A stretch of DNA of 64,000 nt from Sipunculus nudus (Eukaryota; Annelida; Sipuncula; Golfingiida; Sipunculidae), in assembly GCA_026874595.1 (NCBI GenBank), contig CM049311.1, positions 43,589,676-43,653,675 on the forward strand, given 5' to 3'. A program made the translations under genes and the position numbers. The stretch's first letter is position 1. Every line of letters starts with the position of its first letter. Below are positions 21,811-33,488 of the stretch, piece after piece. The notes below the pieces were generated by a model. The model worked only from the letters and a program-made list of their open reading frames with translations. It did not search any database and was not told the DNA's origin.

Positions 21811-24682
21811 AAGGCCTACAGGCCTAATACGAACCTGATCATTGGGAAACACACCATGCAGGTATAATGCTTTAATGCTGGACCATTACTTCTCATGTAT
21901 ATGAACAAAAACAAGTACTAAACATTAGGAAGAGGAAACAATTACACAAACATCACTGCTGAAATTTTGGCATGGGTGCACACAACACAAAAATGATTGT
22001 TACTGGCACCACCAGTTTTGTATACAACAAAGCTATCAGAGATATATACATATGCCCAATTTCAGACTGATATATCAAACCCCTCCTGAAAATCAACAGG
22101 GACACACACTGTGCAAAAATTATTGTTAGTGGCACCACCAGTCTTGTATACGACAAAGCTATTCGATATGTATATATATGCCCAATTTCAGGCTGATATA
22201 TCAAATTCCTCTGCAGATATAAGTGGGCACATACACTATGCAAAAGTAATTGAAGGTGGCAACACCTGTCTTGTGAATGAGAAAGCCATCAAAGACAGAT
22301 ACAGGTCAAAATATCTGACCAATACATCAAACTTACCTTGAGTCTGATGCATGGGGCTGACCAGGCTTAGGTGAGAAAGGCAGTTGCCCTGAGTGAACTA
22401 TGACCAATTTGCTGGCTCAGGCTACTGCACTGAGTGCACTCATGACCTGCACCTGGCTAGACTGAGTGAACTTTTGACCTGTACCTGGCTGCACTGAGTG
22501 AACTCTTGACCTCTTGCATAATCTGACACAGTTGGCAGTCTGCCAAAGCTATAAATAGAATGCAGCTACTGCACTGAGTAAACTCCTGACCCGTACCTGG
22601 CTGCACTGATGGAACTCTTGACTTGTTGCATAATCTGATACAGTTGGCAGTCTGCCAAAGCTATAAACAGATCCAGACTGACCTCTAGCCTGTTGTCAAA
22701 TCTGAAATAGTAGCCACACCATTGCATAAGCTCATGCAGGGGCCCTGCCCTGAGGGGCATGACACCCATGAAGTGATCACATGGTGCCCATGAGGTGTTC
22801 ACATGTCACCCATGAGGTGATCACATGCCTTGTGCTTGGCTGCACTGACTGAACTCTTGACCTATATCTGGCTGCACTGAATGAACTCTTGATCTGTTGC
22901 CAAATCTGAAACAGTTGGCAGTTTTTTAACCTATTTAAAGATACAGACACAATTTTGGTCTGTTGGTAAATCTGTTTACACATACTGAAAGAGTTTTTTT
23001 TTCAAGCTGATATATTCATAAACTCTTTATCAAAATATCTAGAATAATAAAAGATGCAGTCCTTTCATTATTTCAGGTCCAATAATTCCGCCAAAAATCA
23101 TACAAGTAAACTTGAACAAAGGCCACCTAAGAATAATTTTAGTGCAATGTTACAGAAGTTGTAACTGAAACAATAATTTTGTAGAAGAACAGTTTTGCAG
23201 TCCACAGTTTGAAATAGACATAATAATGGCCATAAGATCAACTTAAGTTTTCTGATATGACTGAAAGAACCATGTCGTAAGATAATTCTTTTGAAAAATT
23301 GAACAATTCATTTTGACAGTTTCATCATAAACATTTTAGGCTGAAAGAGGCTAAAATTATGAGGGTTTGCCCATAAAAAACAGGTCCATGTAGGTGTCAC
23401 CACAAAATTTGCAACTTCAAATATGAGTCATGTGACCAACATTTGCACAATACTTGGTAATGCTAGCTACTGTCATTTCTGAGATTACTATGTCAGTATG
23501 CTTACTTGGCCAAATGACTGTTCAAATTCATGTAACTCCACTAAAATTCATCAAATGAAAACCATTTGAACAAACTTGAGAGGGCCTGCCTCTGGGATCA
23601 TTTCTGTAAAGTATTGAACAATTTGGCTGGACCGTTTACAAGAAGAAGACTTTTAAAAAGTTTTTCAGCTTTTTCCCCATAAAATCTATGTAAATGAAGA
23701 TAGCAAAAAAATAAGCTGAATCCGACAATATTTGATATGTGACAGATCATTACATAAAATCTGGGGAGGTTAATCTAAGAAAATGCAAAGTTTATCAGAT
23801 GGCTAATTTTTACATTAAATTTCATGATGCTAGCTCCAGTCGTTAATGAAATAGTATGGGTTAACGTACAGATGACCAACGTCGCAACACCATCTCATTA
23901 GCTCACAAGTTCGCTAAAAATTACTACAGATGCATATTGAATGCAAAATTATAATACAGATCTATACATCTCACTGATGGCAAAATCTTGAATTAAGTTG
24001 AGTATGGATACCAATTATTTATAATCCATGTAAAGCCATCTTTATATACCCCCAGACAGCTGTATACCTGTGATTGTTATCATTCCCTGGCATGAGGAAT
24101 ATCTAAAATCATAAATCTACATTTTTTTAAAGATTTTATAAAACATTCTTGTCAATATTAACCATATTTCGGATGTGACTCATGTGACTAATATTGGCAT
24201 AAAATTTGGTGATGATAGCTCCAGCCGTTTCTGAGACTGTAATTTTAGTATGCTTTTTTGGACATATGACTAAGTTCAACTTCCTGTAACTCAGCCAAAA
24301 ATCACCGCACTTAGTCATATGTCCAAAAAAGATTTGAATGGTTTAAGTTCAACTTCCTGTAATTCAGCCAAAAATCACTGAACTTAAACCATTCAAACAA
24401 ACTTGAGAAAGGTTAGGGATCATTTCTGTGAAATATTGGACAATTTGGCTGATCAGTTTCAGAGAAGAAGATTTTTAAAGCTTTTTTAGCTTTTTCCCTA
24501 TAAAATCTAAAAAATGCAGTTAGCCAAAAAATAAGCAAAATCTGATAGAGTTATTAAGATGACTAATTTTTTGCATAAAATTTGGTGATGCTAACTCTTG
24601 CCGTTTTCATGATAGTATGGGTTAACGTACAGATGACGGACGACGCCACACCATCGCATAAGCTCACAGGTTCGCTAAAAAA
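21811..24682 (+). mobile_element. Family Q element nested in the reverse transcriptase
   Basis: Starts AAGGCCTACAGGCCTAATAC, then GAACCTG, and ends GCTCACAGGTTCGCTAAAAA. RT coding sequence continues on the far side. The 5' body (ACACCATGCAGGTATAATGC, CACACAACACAAAAATGATT) defines a Q subtype shared with 29489 and 34055. Internal units carry GGCACCACCAGT, TGCACTGAGTGAACTC repeats (22380-22880), and a second 3'-like end near 23900-23922. It is therefore younger than the retrotransposon. No coding capacity. Confidence 0.8.
22380..22900 (+). repeat. GGCTGCACTGAGTGAACTC imperfect repeats
   Basis: Short phrases TGGCTGCACTGAGTGAACTC, TTGACCTGTTGC and ATCTGATACAGTTGGCAGTC recur many times, with GAGGTGATCACATG repeats near 22770-22830. 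The same block occurs in the Q copies at about 30720-31270 and 35850-36240. Confidence 0.65.
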
Positions 24683-24691
24683 GACATTTCC

Positions 24692-25334
24692 CGAATTATA
24701 CGGCTGGAATCAGTATCTGCTAGAGTGCTCGCTCGTGCTGCTGGTCAATGTGTTTCAGTTGTGCGCGCTGTTGGACCGGGAAAGCTTATGCTGCGTAGTG
24801 TTTACCGTTTGTTAAGTACCAGAACGGACTGGTATAGTATACTTTTCATAACTCAAGGAGCTTGAAAGGACCTCACATGGTGGGTGAAATCCATAGACGG
24901 TTAGAACGGTTTCCGAATCTAACTCTGTGTTCCTGAGATCCTAATTGTTACTGATGCAAGCCCTTTTGGTTACGGGGGTGTCTGCATGGACTTTGAAGCT
25001 TCGGGTTTTTGGACTCCATATGTAGCACAAAAATGTCAAAATTATCGTGAACTGATGGCTGTGTTAGTGTCGATCAACCCGTTCGAGCATATTATCAGAA
25101 AATAATCGGTTCACGTGTTGATGGACAACTTTACTGCTATGACGTATATCAATCATGGAGGTGGTCCAAGTCCACTGTTGACCAAGACCGCAAAAGCCAT
25201 ATGGATAAAAGCTCACTACATCAACGCAGCAGTATCAGTAGGATACTTGGCGGGCAGTCAAAATATGCACGCCGACTGTCTGAGCCGCCTAAACCCGAAA
25301 TACGAATGGACTGTACACCCACTGCTTTTTGCAT
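24692..25334 (+). pseudogene. RT connection and RNase H domain of the DIRS-like element
   Basis: From 24704, SVSARVLARAAGQCVSVV and GPGKLMLRSVYRLL match the conserved segment after the RT thumb in DIRS-type polyproteins. RNase H follows in the same frame: IVTDASPFGYGGVCMDFEA (24944 on; first catalytic Asp), NYRELMAVLVSI (catalytic Glu) and VLMDNFTAMTYINHGGG (second Asp, 25115 on), then GSQNMHADCLSRL with the C-terminal Asp region. In-frame stops fall between the connection and RNase H (three between about 24860 and 24930) and at 25103-25105. It is non-functional although its catalytic residues are kept. Confidence 0.8.
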
Positions 25335-25810
25335 ATATCTACAGATTTTTGGGTCACATACAGTGGACCGTTTTGCCAGTCTACCAAATGCTCAGTTGCC
25401 GATGTTCAACTCCAGATTTTGGGAGCCAGGGACCGCAGGGGTCGATGCACTGGGACAGGACTGGTCAGGCCACAACGATTGGGTCAACGCTCCGTTTCGC
25501 CTGCTCGACAAGTTCATCGACAAGGTGATACAGTCCGGATCCGAGGCCACTATAGTTGCGCCTTACCGGCCAAGCCAACCTTGGTTTCACTGCTTACGGA
25601 CACTTACTATCTGGCATCCACTTCGCCTTCCAAAGAACAGTCAGCACTTAAATGCAAAGTTCCCGGATGTGGAGGTGCTTCGAAATCCCTGGTGGCGCCT
25701 CTATGCCTGGAGAGTGTCTGGAAGGAATGCCTCGGCAAAGGTTGGTCAAAGCAAGCCCAGGCACAATTCAGGTTGTTCTTAGCACCGTCCACCTTAAAAA
25801 ACTATGATTG
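25335..25810 (+). pseudogene. Conserved region between RNase H and recombinase
   Basis: Read in a different frame from RNase H: VDRFASLPNAQLPMFNSRFW, GTAGVDALGQDWSGHNDWVN and a Pro-rich PYRPSQPWF. This is the segment that follows RNase H in metazoan DIRS/Ngaro polyproteins. A further frame change leads to LGKGWSKQAQAQFRLFLAPS then TLKNYD, the start of the recombinase core-binding domain. At least two frameshifts therefore separate RNase H from the recombinase. Confidence 0.65.
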
Positions 25811-26695
25811 ACATATTGCGCAGTTTCACGAGTTCTGTGCGAGGAAAGGCGTCTCACTTGATCATGAACCTACCCTTTTATGATTATTTATGTACATTGG
25901 CTGATGCTTGGAACGCCCAGCGTCTAAGTTGCGATGTGCTCGAGCAGCTCTTTCCCACCTATTTGATGCGCTAGGTGGGGAAAATCCAATGCGTGACCTG
26001 TATATATGTCGATTCGTGACAGCCTTGATAAAATCAGGTACCTTTCAAGTGTGCCGTCGATAGCAAGTTATTCCGGTTCAACCAATACGCTACTTATTCC
26101 TTAACTGGTCAGATAAAGACATGTTAAGCATCAAGGATCTTCACGCAAAGTGCCTTACATTGCTTGCTCTAACTCTGATGTTGCGCCCGTCGGATGTTGC
26201 CCCGAAAGCGGTGTCTTTTTGTTGGCAGCGTCTGACTACCACGTCGCTGATATTTGGCCGATCAAACGTGTCATTCGAAGATGACTGGTCTGCAGTCCTG
26301 TATCTGCAAGGTATCAAGAATGATACTGACAGAGCTGGGTTTGAGGTAAACCTTCCTCCTTCCAGCAATACAAAATTATGCCCAGTTCACACGCTGCGGT
26401 GTTACATGGACCGTACTGGGTCATTCGCATCTGTTGTAGGGCATCCTGTGTTCATATCTCTTAAGCCACCCTATCGTGCTTTGTCTGCTCAGTCTATCTG
26501 AGATTGGCCGGGTTGTACCCAGAATTTACAGCGAAGGATTTCCGTCCCACAGGTGCGACCATACAGGTTGAGGCAGGGGTCAAACCCAGGAAAGTCATGA
26601 AGGTTGGGCATTGGAAAACGGACACTGTTTTCTTTGATCACTATGTACATGCTCAAACCCCTGATGTATTCTGTGACAATGTACTTTTGCCATGA
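25740..26695 (+). pseudogene. Tyrosine recombinase of the DIRS-like element
   Basis: Core-binding part at 25740-26100 (STLKNYD, then a stop, EFCARKG, further on SHLFDALGG). The catalytic domain has LLALTLMLRPSDVAP with the first catalytic Arg (26121 frame), an SNTKLCPVHTLRCYMDRTGS segment, then after a stop at 26499-26501 FRPTGATIQVEAGVKPRKVM (second Arg region) and VGHWKTDTVFFDHYV, which holds the conserved His/Trp and the nucleophile Tyr. The enzyme integrates a circular DNA copy by site-specific strand exchange. The stop and frame changes make this copy dead. Confidence 0.8.
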
Positions 26696-26910
26696 TTTTA
26701 AAGAGCGATTATGCTTTGTTGCCCTCGAGTAACCGGTACATTTTCTGATACTTGGGATTCTGTATTTACTTAAATGCCCACTGTTATTGTATGTATTTAT
26801 GAATCACAGGTTTCCTTTTCTTTTTATGTTTCCGGTTTGTATCTGGTTGCTATAGCATCTTAAGGACACTTTCTGTTTTTGTGCTTCTCCAGTGTTTTAT
26901 TTAGCTCTCT

Positions 26911-26958
26911 AAGGCTGCAAATGACACTTAATTTTGTTTAACATAAGTTTTGAAGAAA
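26911..26958 (+). repeat. Split direct repeat B1
   Basis: 48 bp AAGGCTGCAAATGACACTTA...GTTTTGAAGAAA, repeated as B2 at 27148-27196 with a few changes. It lies directly before A2, as required by the Ngaro/PAT plan. Confidence 0.85.
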
Positions 26959-26960
26959 CT

Positions 26961-27045
26961 GTGGTTATAGAAATTGTGTCATTTTATTATTCATTGAGGG
27001 AATCCCCGGGAATTCCCTCAATGACATCAGTTTTTGTCAAACGGT
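26961..27045 (+). repeat. Split direct repeat A2
   Basis: Starts GTGGTTATAGAAATTGTGTC and matches A1 over 85 bp, including the ATTGAGGGAAT...ATTCCCTCAAT inverted repeat. A1 and A2 differ at roughly a tenth of positions, so this is not a very recent insertion. Confidence 0.85.
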
Positions 27046-27147
27046 ACCAGTTTTATGTAATGTTAGTATTTATTTATTACAACATGTAATTTCATTTTTA
27101 TTCATTATTTGTGAGGTTTACCATGAGGTTGTACAGTTTACAAAATA

Positions 27148-27196
27148 AAGGCTATCAAATGACACTTCATTATGTTTAACGTAAGTTTTGAAGAAA
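27148..27196 (+). repeat. Split direct repeat B2, right end of the element
   Basis: AAGGCTATCAAATGACACTT...GTTTTGAAGAAA. The next base begins R core sequence (TAAAGAGCTATGGGAG), fixing the right border. Confidence 0.85.
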
Positions 27197-27431
27197 TAAA
27201 GAGCTATGGGAGATCTATACACATGCAAAATTTTGGCCCAACTGGTCAAACGGTTCCCGAGATATGAGCTTGGATGTCTGCAACTAAAACGTGATGTAGG
27301 TGGCGCCACCTGTCATAAAATCAAGAAAGCTGTCCAAGATGTATACACATGCAAAATTTCAAAGTCGAACCAATGCAGAGATATGAGTGTTTTTATCCCA
27401 AGGCAGATGAACAGATGGACGCTGTGAAAAA
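27197..27431 (+). mobile_element. Family R element, copy 1, 3' core segment
   Basis: TAAAGAGCTATGGGAGATCT, GGTGGCGCCACCTGTCATAA and GCAGATGAACAGATGGACGC are R core. The R 3' hairpin is missing; the text passes into Q sequence at AATCTAAGAAAATGCA. Confidence 0.65.
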
Positions 27432-28273
27432 ATCTAAGAAAATGCATTTAGAAAAAAAATAAACAAATGATGACTGATGACTGATTATTTGCAAAAAAAT
27501 TTGGTGATGCTAGCTCCTGCCATTTTTGAGATAGGTATGGTTAACTAGAGACGATGCACTGACGCAAGATGGACGATGCAGCAACATTGCATAAGCTCAC
27601 AGATTCGCTAAAAATCTGATAATTTTTAGATGACAAATCTTTGCAAAAAAATTGGTGATGCTAGCTCCTGCCCTTTTGAGATAGCTCTGATGATGGAAGA
27701 CGGACGACGCATCACCATTGCATAAGCTCACAGATTCGCTAAAAATGGAAACAAGTATTTTCAAACAGCTGACAGATATAGTTCCCATAATCTGGGAATT
27801 CTGCGTCTAGATATTGTGTCTATTACATTATTATTCTATTACAACTGGCAGAACCCTAGCATTGAATAATTCTTGTAAAGTTTAAACCAATCAGCTTAAC
27901 AGTTTCATCATAAATCAGTGTATAAGCTAGAAGCGTTTAAAATTACATTTTCCTTTGTAAAAAACAGATCAATGGTTTTCCAGACCAATACCTCAATTTC
28001 AGATATGACATATGTGACAAACAAAAGTATAAAATTGGGTGATGATAGCTCTAGAAGTTTCTGAGATTTTAATTTTAGTGTGCTTAGACAGATAACTAAG
28101 TTCAACCACCTGTAACTCGGCCAAAAATCTCCGAACTGGAAACTTGAGAGAGATTGTTCGAGGGATCATTTCTGTGAAATACTGGACAATTTGGCTGGAC
28201 AGTTTCGGAGAAGAAGATTTTTTAAGGTTTTATAGCTTTTTCCCAATAAAATCTAAGAAAATGCAGTTAGAAA
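27432..28273 (+). mobile_element. Family Q fragments with repeated 3' ends
   Basis: Two Q-type ends (GCATAAGCTCACAGATTCGC then TAAAAAT) occur near 27590-27616 and 27720-27746, about 130 bp apart, followed by another Q internal unit to 28270. No Q 5' terminus is present. Confidence 0.55.
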
Positions 28274-29488
28274 CAAGGGACCCATGGGTCAGGGCACTCA
28301 GCTGAATGAGACGGATATAATTGTATCACCTTTGTTGTATGTAGGTCTGTACGATTTCATTTTGACAGATGTAATTTTTTGTATTAATTATGTAGTTGAG
28401 CGGAAAAGTAATATAGAAGTATCAGTATTTCAAATATGAACAAGAATGTGTGCCTAAAATATAGCATTGGGAATGACAAGATGTTGTAAATTGCAGAGGA
28501 AGGAAGTGGAGATTTGCAAGTATAAACATACACATTTAATAAATCAAAATAATTATGGAAAAGTAGAATTTTATGCAGTTGCCAGAAGAATATTGTCCCA
28601 AACAAATAGTGGCAGAGTGAGGAAAGTTACAACACCTTTGCACAAACATACAGGATTTAAAATTTAATCCAAAAGTGCTTAAGGTAAAAAAAAGTTTTAC
28701 TCATAATTATTGAATATTTAAAAACAGACAGAGAGATAGAAAAAACAAAGCAAATCACTTTAATTCCCATTCTACTCGGGCAGAAAAATACTGAACGAAT
28801 GTTTGCATTAGATCCTCATTTTTTTAATACATCCATTTTTTGTTAAGGGAAATTTTTGACAAAATTCTTAAAATATATTTTTTAAATTTGCAAAATAATA
28901 AATATCTGAAAATAACACTTGATTCAGAAAAAGTTATATACATTGGATCGGAAAAAGAAATGCAATTAATGAATGTAACTAATGCAACATATCTGTTGGG
29001 GGGGGGGGGGGGGGGGTCAGGGTTGCAACATAATTCTACATTTGTTACAGCAGTGTTGCATCACTAGTAAGTTTACCCAGGCAAGGCTGTAGGGACCAGA
29101 CATGGATAGTCTGGAGGTTCAAAATGAAAATACATTAGAGCCTCAGAAAAACTTCAATAACTAGAATAATTTTTAAGCTGTTACTTTCAAATTTCAGAAT
29201 TTAACAAATTATATCTATATATATACCAACTGTGAAAAGTAAATCAAATATTCTTACAAGAAAGAAACATGCCATGGTCAAAATTGAGCAAAATTGAAGG
29301 TACCAAATTTATATTTTTGCTAATATTAAAAAAAAATTAAGAGATTTTGATCTAATTTTTGGTATTCAATTAAGTTTTGATTAATTAAAGTTGTATTACT
29401 GAAAAAAAGTTCCTAGGTTTAAAATTTTTGGTCTTAAGTGACATAATATCTTCCCTGATTTTTTTTAGAAAGTCCATTATGTTTGGGC
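28274..29488 (+). mobile_element. Family P element, subtype 3, inserted in Q
   Basis: CAAGGGACCCATGGGTCAGG then GCACTCAGCTG interrupts Q sequence after AAAATGCAGTTAG. The body (GTTACAACACCTTTGCACAA, TTTAATTCCCATTCTACTCG) is shared with 55887-58090. A 19-base G run lies at 28998-29016. The last part (29260-29488) is the P core unit with GCCATGGTCAAAATTGAGCA, cut by a Q start after TTATGTTTGGG. Confidence 0.55.
28998..29016 (+). repeat. Poly-G run of 19
   Basis: Uninterrupted G19 within the P subtype 3 body. It could form a G-quadruplex-like structure; its length may be affected by sequencing error. Confidence 0.8.
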
Positions 29489-29700
29489 CTGATGCGAACC
29501 TGTGGATTTGGAAATACACCAGGTATAATGCTTCAATGCTGGACCATTAGTTCTCATGTTTATGAACAATGCAAGTACCAAACATTTTGAATAAGAAACA
29601 ATTACACAAACATCACTGCTGAAATTCAAGCATGGATGCACACAACACAAAAATGACTAGCTGGCACCACCAGTCTTGTATACAACAAAGCTATCAGAGA

Positions 29701-30387
29701 TCTAATACTAAAAAAGGAATTCAGTTCACGTTTGTTCGCAGTGTTCTCTAAAACTGCGTTGATTACAATATTGTGCCATACATCATTTTAAAGGTTATTA
29801 TCCCCGCAGTGACATAGGCAATATGAAAATAAATAATTTTTAATATACATATAATTTTGAGTGATTTTATCATTGAAAACCTGAATGCCCCCGTGTCTCA
29901 TTCCGGTTCGCAATGTAAACAACATCACTGTCCAGGTCTTCAAGGTAAATATACCGGGGTATGAATTTCATGCCATGAGGAGAGCCCCACAAAATAAATG
30001 TTAAAAATATTGGAGCAACTGCAGGATCTGTCACGCATTGTCTCCACCAGGTTATAAGTTTATACGGACAGGCAGTATGATGTTTAAGGATTCATGTAAT
30101 TTAAAAGTAAGAGGCAGATAAAAATAAGTGGCAAAATGAAGATACAAGCCGCTGGACATAGAACGTTTTTTTTGTTCACAGAAGTGTTGTGCCTCAGAGA
30201 GGTTTGTGAGTTATTCTGCAGTCGTGCCAAAAAGGTTTATACATATCTTATGGAGACAGTTTCCCACTGAAAACCTATATTTTCTGTTAATTTTTAGAAT
30301 AAAAAAAATAAGCCAACATTTCACATCTCAGTTTATAAATCCCCCCAACCCCGGTGATAGGCCCGGTACACTGGGTCTGTCAGCTAG
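29701..30387 (+). mobile_element. Canonical non-autonomous Helitron, 687 bp
   Basis: Begins TCTAATACTA and ends CAGCTAG, matching the Helitron rule 5'-TC...CTRR-3'. A hairpin (GGCCCGGT / ACTGGGTC with wobble pairs) lies about 10 bases before the 3' end. It sits between A and T: GAGA|element|TATATAC. The Q copy near 22026 has the intact site GAGATATATACATATGCCCA, so there is no target duplication. It has no helicase/Rep coding capacity. A 69-aa frame at 30206-30415 crosses its right border and is not a gene. Confidence 0.85.
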
Positions 30388-30719
30388 TATATACCTATGC
30401 CCAATTTCAGACTGATATATCAATTCCCTCCTGAAAATAAGCAGGGACACGCACTGTGCAAAAATAATTGTTAGTAGCACCACCAGTCTTGTATACGACA
30501 AAGCTATTCAATATGTATATATATGCCGATTTTCAGGCTGATATATCAAATTCCTCTGTAGAAATTAGCAGGCACATACACTGTGCAAAAGTAATTGTAG
30601 GTGGCGACACCTGTCTTGTGAACAAGAAAGCCATCCAAGACACATAGACAGGTCAAAATATCAGGCCAATACATCAAAATTACCTTGAGTCTGATGCATG
30701 GGGCTGACCAGGCTTAGTT

Positions 30720-31270
30720 GAGAAAGGCAGTTGCCCCGAGTGAACTGTGACAAATTTACTGGCTCAGGCTACTGCACTGAGTGAACTCATGACCTACACC
30801 TGGCTAGACTGAGTGAACTTTTAACTTGTTGCACAATCTGACACAGTTGGCAGTCTGCCAAAGCTATTAATTGATCAAGGCTGAACTTTGGTGCCAAATC
30901 TGATGCAGTGGGCAGTCTGATAACACTATAAATAGAATGCAGCTACTGCACTGAGTGAACTCCTGACCCTTACCTGGCTGCACTGAGTGAACTCTTGACC
31001 TGTTGCCTAATCTGATACAGTTAGCAGTCTGCCAAATCTATAAATAGATTGAGACTGGCCTCTAGCCTGTTGCCAAGTCTGAAATAGTAGCCACACCATT
31101 ATATAAGCTGATGCAGGGGCCCTGCCCTGAGGGGCATGAAACCCATGAGGTGATCACATGGTGCCCATGAGGTGATCACATGCCTTGTGCTTGGCTGCAC
31201 TGATTGAACTCTTGACCTAAATTTGGCTGCACTGAATCAACTCTTGATCTGTTGCCAAATCTGAAACAGT
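30720..31270 (+). repeat. CACTGAGTGAACTC repeat block in Q
   Basis: Same block as at 22380-22900: short repeated phrases with CTGCACTGAGTGAACTC and ATCTGATACAGTTAGCAGTC, here with one long duplication relative to the other copies. Confidence 0.6.
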
Positions 31271-32022
31271 TGGCAGTTTCTTAACCTATTTAAAGATACA
31301 GACACAATCTTGGAGTGTTGGTGAATGTTTCACATACTGAATGACTTTGGCTAAAATGCTTTTTTTTTAAGCTTACATATTAATAAACTTTTTATCAAAA
31401 TATCTAGAATAATAAAAGATGCAGTTCTTTCATTGTAAAAGGTCCAATAATTCTGCCCACAACATTTGATATGTGACAGATTACTGCATAAAATCCGGGG
31501 ATGGTAGCTCCTGCTATTCCTGAGAAATTATGGGTAAATGTACAGATGACCAATGACCCCCGTACAAAAAAAGGTCAATGCAGGTGGCGCCACCAATACC
31601 TGAATTTCATATATGACTCATGTGACCAACACTGGCATAAAATTTGGTGATGATAGCTCCAGCCATTTCTGAGACTGTCATTTTAGTATGCTTTTTTGAC
31701 AGATGACTAAGTTAAACTTCCTGTAACTCGGCCAAAATTCACCAAACTTGAACAATTCAAACAAACTTGAGAGAGATGGTATAGAAGATTATTTCTGTGA
31801 AATATTGAACAATTTGGCTGTACTGTTTTGGAGGAGAAGATTTTTAAAGGTTTTTTACCTTTTTTTCTATAAAATCTAAGAAAATGCAGAGTTTTTCAGA
31901 TGGCTAATATTTTGCATTAAGTTTCATGATGCTAGCTTCAGTCGTTTTTGAAATAGTATGGGTTAACTTACAGATGGCGGACGCTGCCACACCACTGCAT
32001 TAGGTCACAGGTTCACTAAAAA

Positions 32023-33488
32023 CTAGAATACGGGTAGTCGACAAGCAACTACGTGTATCCGCCAAAATCAGAGAAGGACGGGTGAAGTGAAGCATGGATT
32101 GAGTGGCAAGAGGATATAGAGTTACTATGTTACATATTAGAATGACTCTCTGCCTAATAAACATGATTGTAGGTGGCGCCACCTGTTATCTGAACGAGAA
32201 ACTATCCAAGATGTATACATATGCAAAATTTCATGTGGAAAAGTCAAACCACTGCAGAGATATGAGTGATTTTATCCCAAACCAGACAAACAGATGGACA
32301 CTGTGCAAAAATGGCTGCAGGTGGCGCCATCTTTTTTGTGTATGTTATAAAGCTATCCAAGGGCTACGATTGTGTAAAAAATCTTTCCTGATTGGTCAAA
32401 CGGTTCCAGAGATATAAGCAATAATGTCTGCAGCGTGAACGTAAATGTAGGTGGCGCCACCTGTCATAAAATCAAGAAAGCTATCCAGGATGTAAACGCA
32501 TTCAATTACAGGTAATTTGGTCAAACCAATGCAGAGATATGAGTGATTTTAACCCAAGGCAGACAAACAGATGGACGCTGTGCAAAAATATGTGCAGGTG
32601 GTGCCACCATTTTTGTGTATGTTATAAAGCTATTCAAGGGCTACATTTGAGTAAAAAATTGTTCCTGATTGGTTGAACGAGTCCGGAGATATAAGCATGG
32701 ATGTCTACAGTGTGAACGTGAATGTAGGTGGCGCCACCTGTCATAAAATCAAGAAAGCTATGCCAGATGTATACGCATGCCAAATTTCAGGTAATTTGGT
32801 CAAACCACTGCAGAGATATGAGTGATTTTAACCTAAGGCAGACAAACAGATGGACGCTGTGCAAAAATGGCTGCAGGTGGCGCCACCATTTTTATGTATG
32901 TTATAAAGATATCCAAGGGCTACATTTGTGTAAAAAAATTTTACTGATTGGTCAAACAGTTCCCGAGATATGAGCTTGGACGTCTGCAGCGTTAACATAA
33001 TTGTTGGTGGCGCCACCTGTCATAAAATCAAGAAAGCGATCCAGGATGTATATGCATGCCAAATTTTAAGTGAATTAGTCAAATCACTGCAGAGATATGA
33101 GTGATTTTAACCCAAGGCAGACAAACAGATGGACACTGTGCAAACATGGTTGCAGGTGGCGCCACCTTTTGTTGTGTATAATATAAAGCTATCCCAGGGC
33201 TACATTAGTGAAAAATTTTTTCCTGATCGGTCAAACAGTTCCCGAGATATGTGGGTTTATGTGTGGAAACAGACGCACAAACGGACGCTGGGCAAAGAGG
33301 AAAGGTTAGAGGTCAAGGTCACTTGGTTAGGCACCAGTTCACATGTGACCCGATAATTTGTGTAAGTTTCGGAAAAATCCGTCCAGTAGTCTCAGAGGAG
33401 TTCTCCCGAAATGAACACGGCGGCGGCGGCAGCGGCGGAACCCGGTCAAAAACATAGTATCCGCAAAACTTCGTTTTGGCGGATACAA
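32023..33488 (+). mobile_element. Family R element, complete copy
   Basis: Begins CTAGAATACGGGTAGTCGAC then AAGCAACTACGTGTATCCGC; ends AACATAGTATCCGCAAAACT then TCGTTTTGGCGGATACAA. The 5' GTATCCGCCAAAA and 3' TTTTGGCGGATAC form a 13-bp inverted repeat. The core alternates two half-units: TGTAGGTGGCGCCACCTGTC and GCAGGTGGCGCCACC(A)TTTT. A GGCGGCGGCGGCAGCGGCGG stretch lies before the 3' hairpin (33420-33440). It interrupts Q: the copy near 23918 reads GCTAAAAATTACTACAGATG without R. Confidence 0.8.

Larger units (their letters stand above)
18914..27196 (+). mobile_element. DIRS-order (Ngaro/PAT-like) tyrosine-recombinase retrotransposon
   Basis: An 8.3-kb element defined by split direct repeats in the order A1 (18916-19000), coding region, B1 (26911-26958), A2 (26961-27045), B2 (27148-27196). 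Coding remnants run gag-like, reverse transcriptase, RNase H, tyrosine recombinase, which is the Ngaro/PAT gene order; no methyltransferase-like domain was seen. It interrupts R between GTATGA and TAAAGAGCT; R copies at 60421 and 37500 read GTATGATAAAG uninterrupted, so integration made no target duplication, as expected for recombinase integration. A Q element splits the RT region (21811-24682); removing it leaves about 5.4 kb. All genes are broken. Assignment to the order is firm; choice between Ngaro and PAT is not. Confidence 0.85.

Noticed and set aside
33410-33450. CpG-island-like promoter from GGCGGCGGC
   Set aside because: The stretch is a constant part of the R 3' end in all complete copies, with no adjacent gene.
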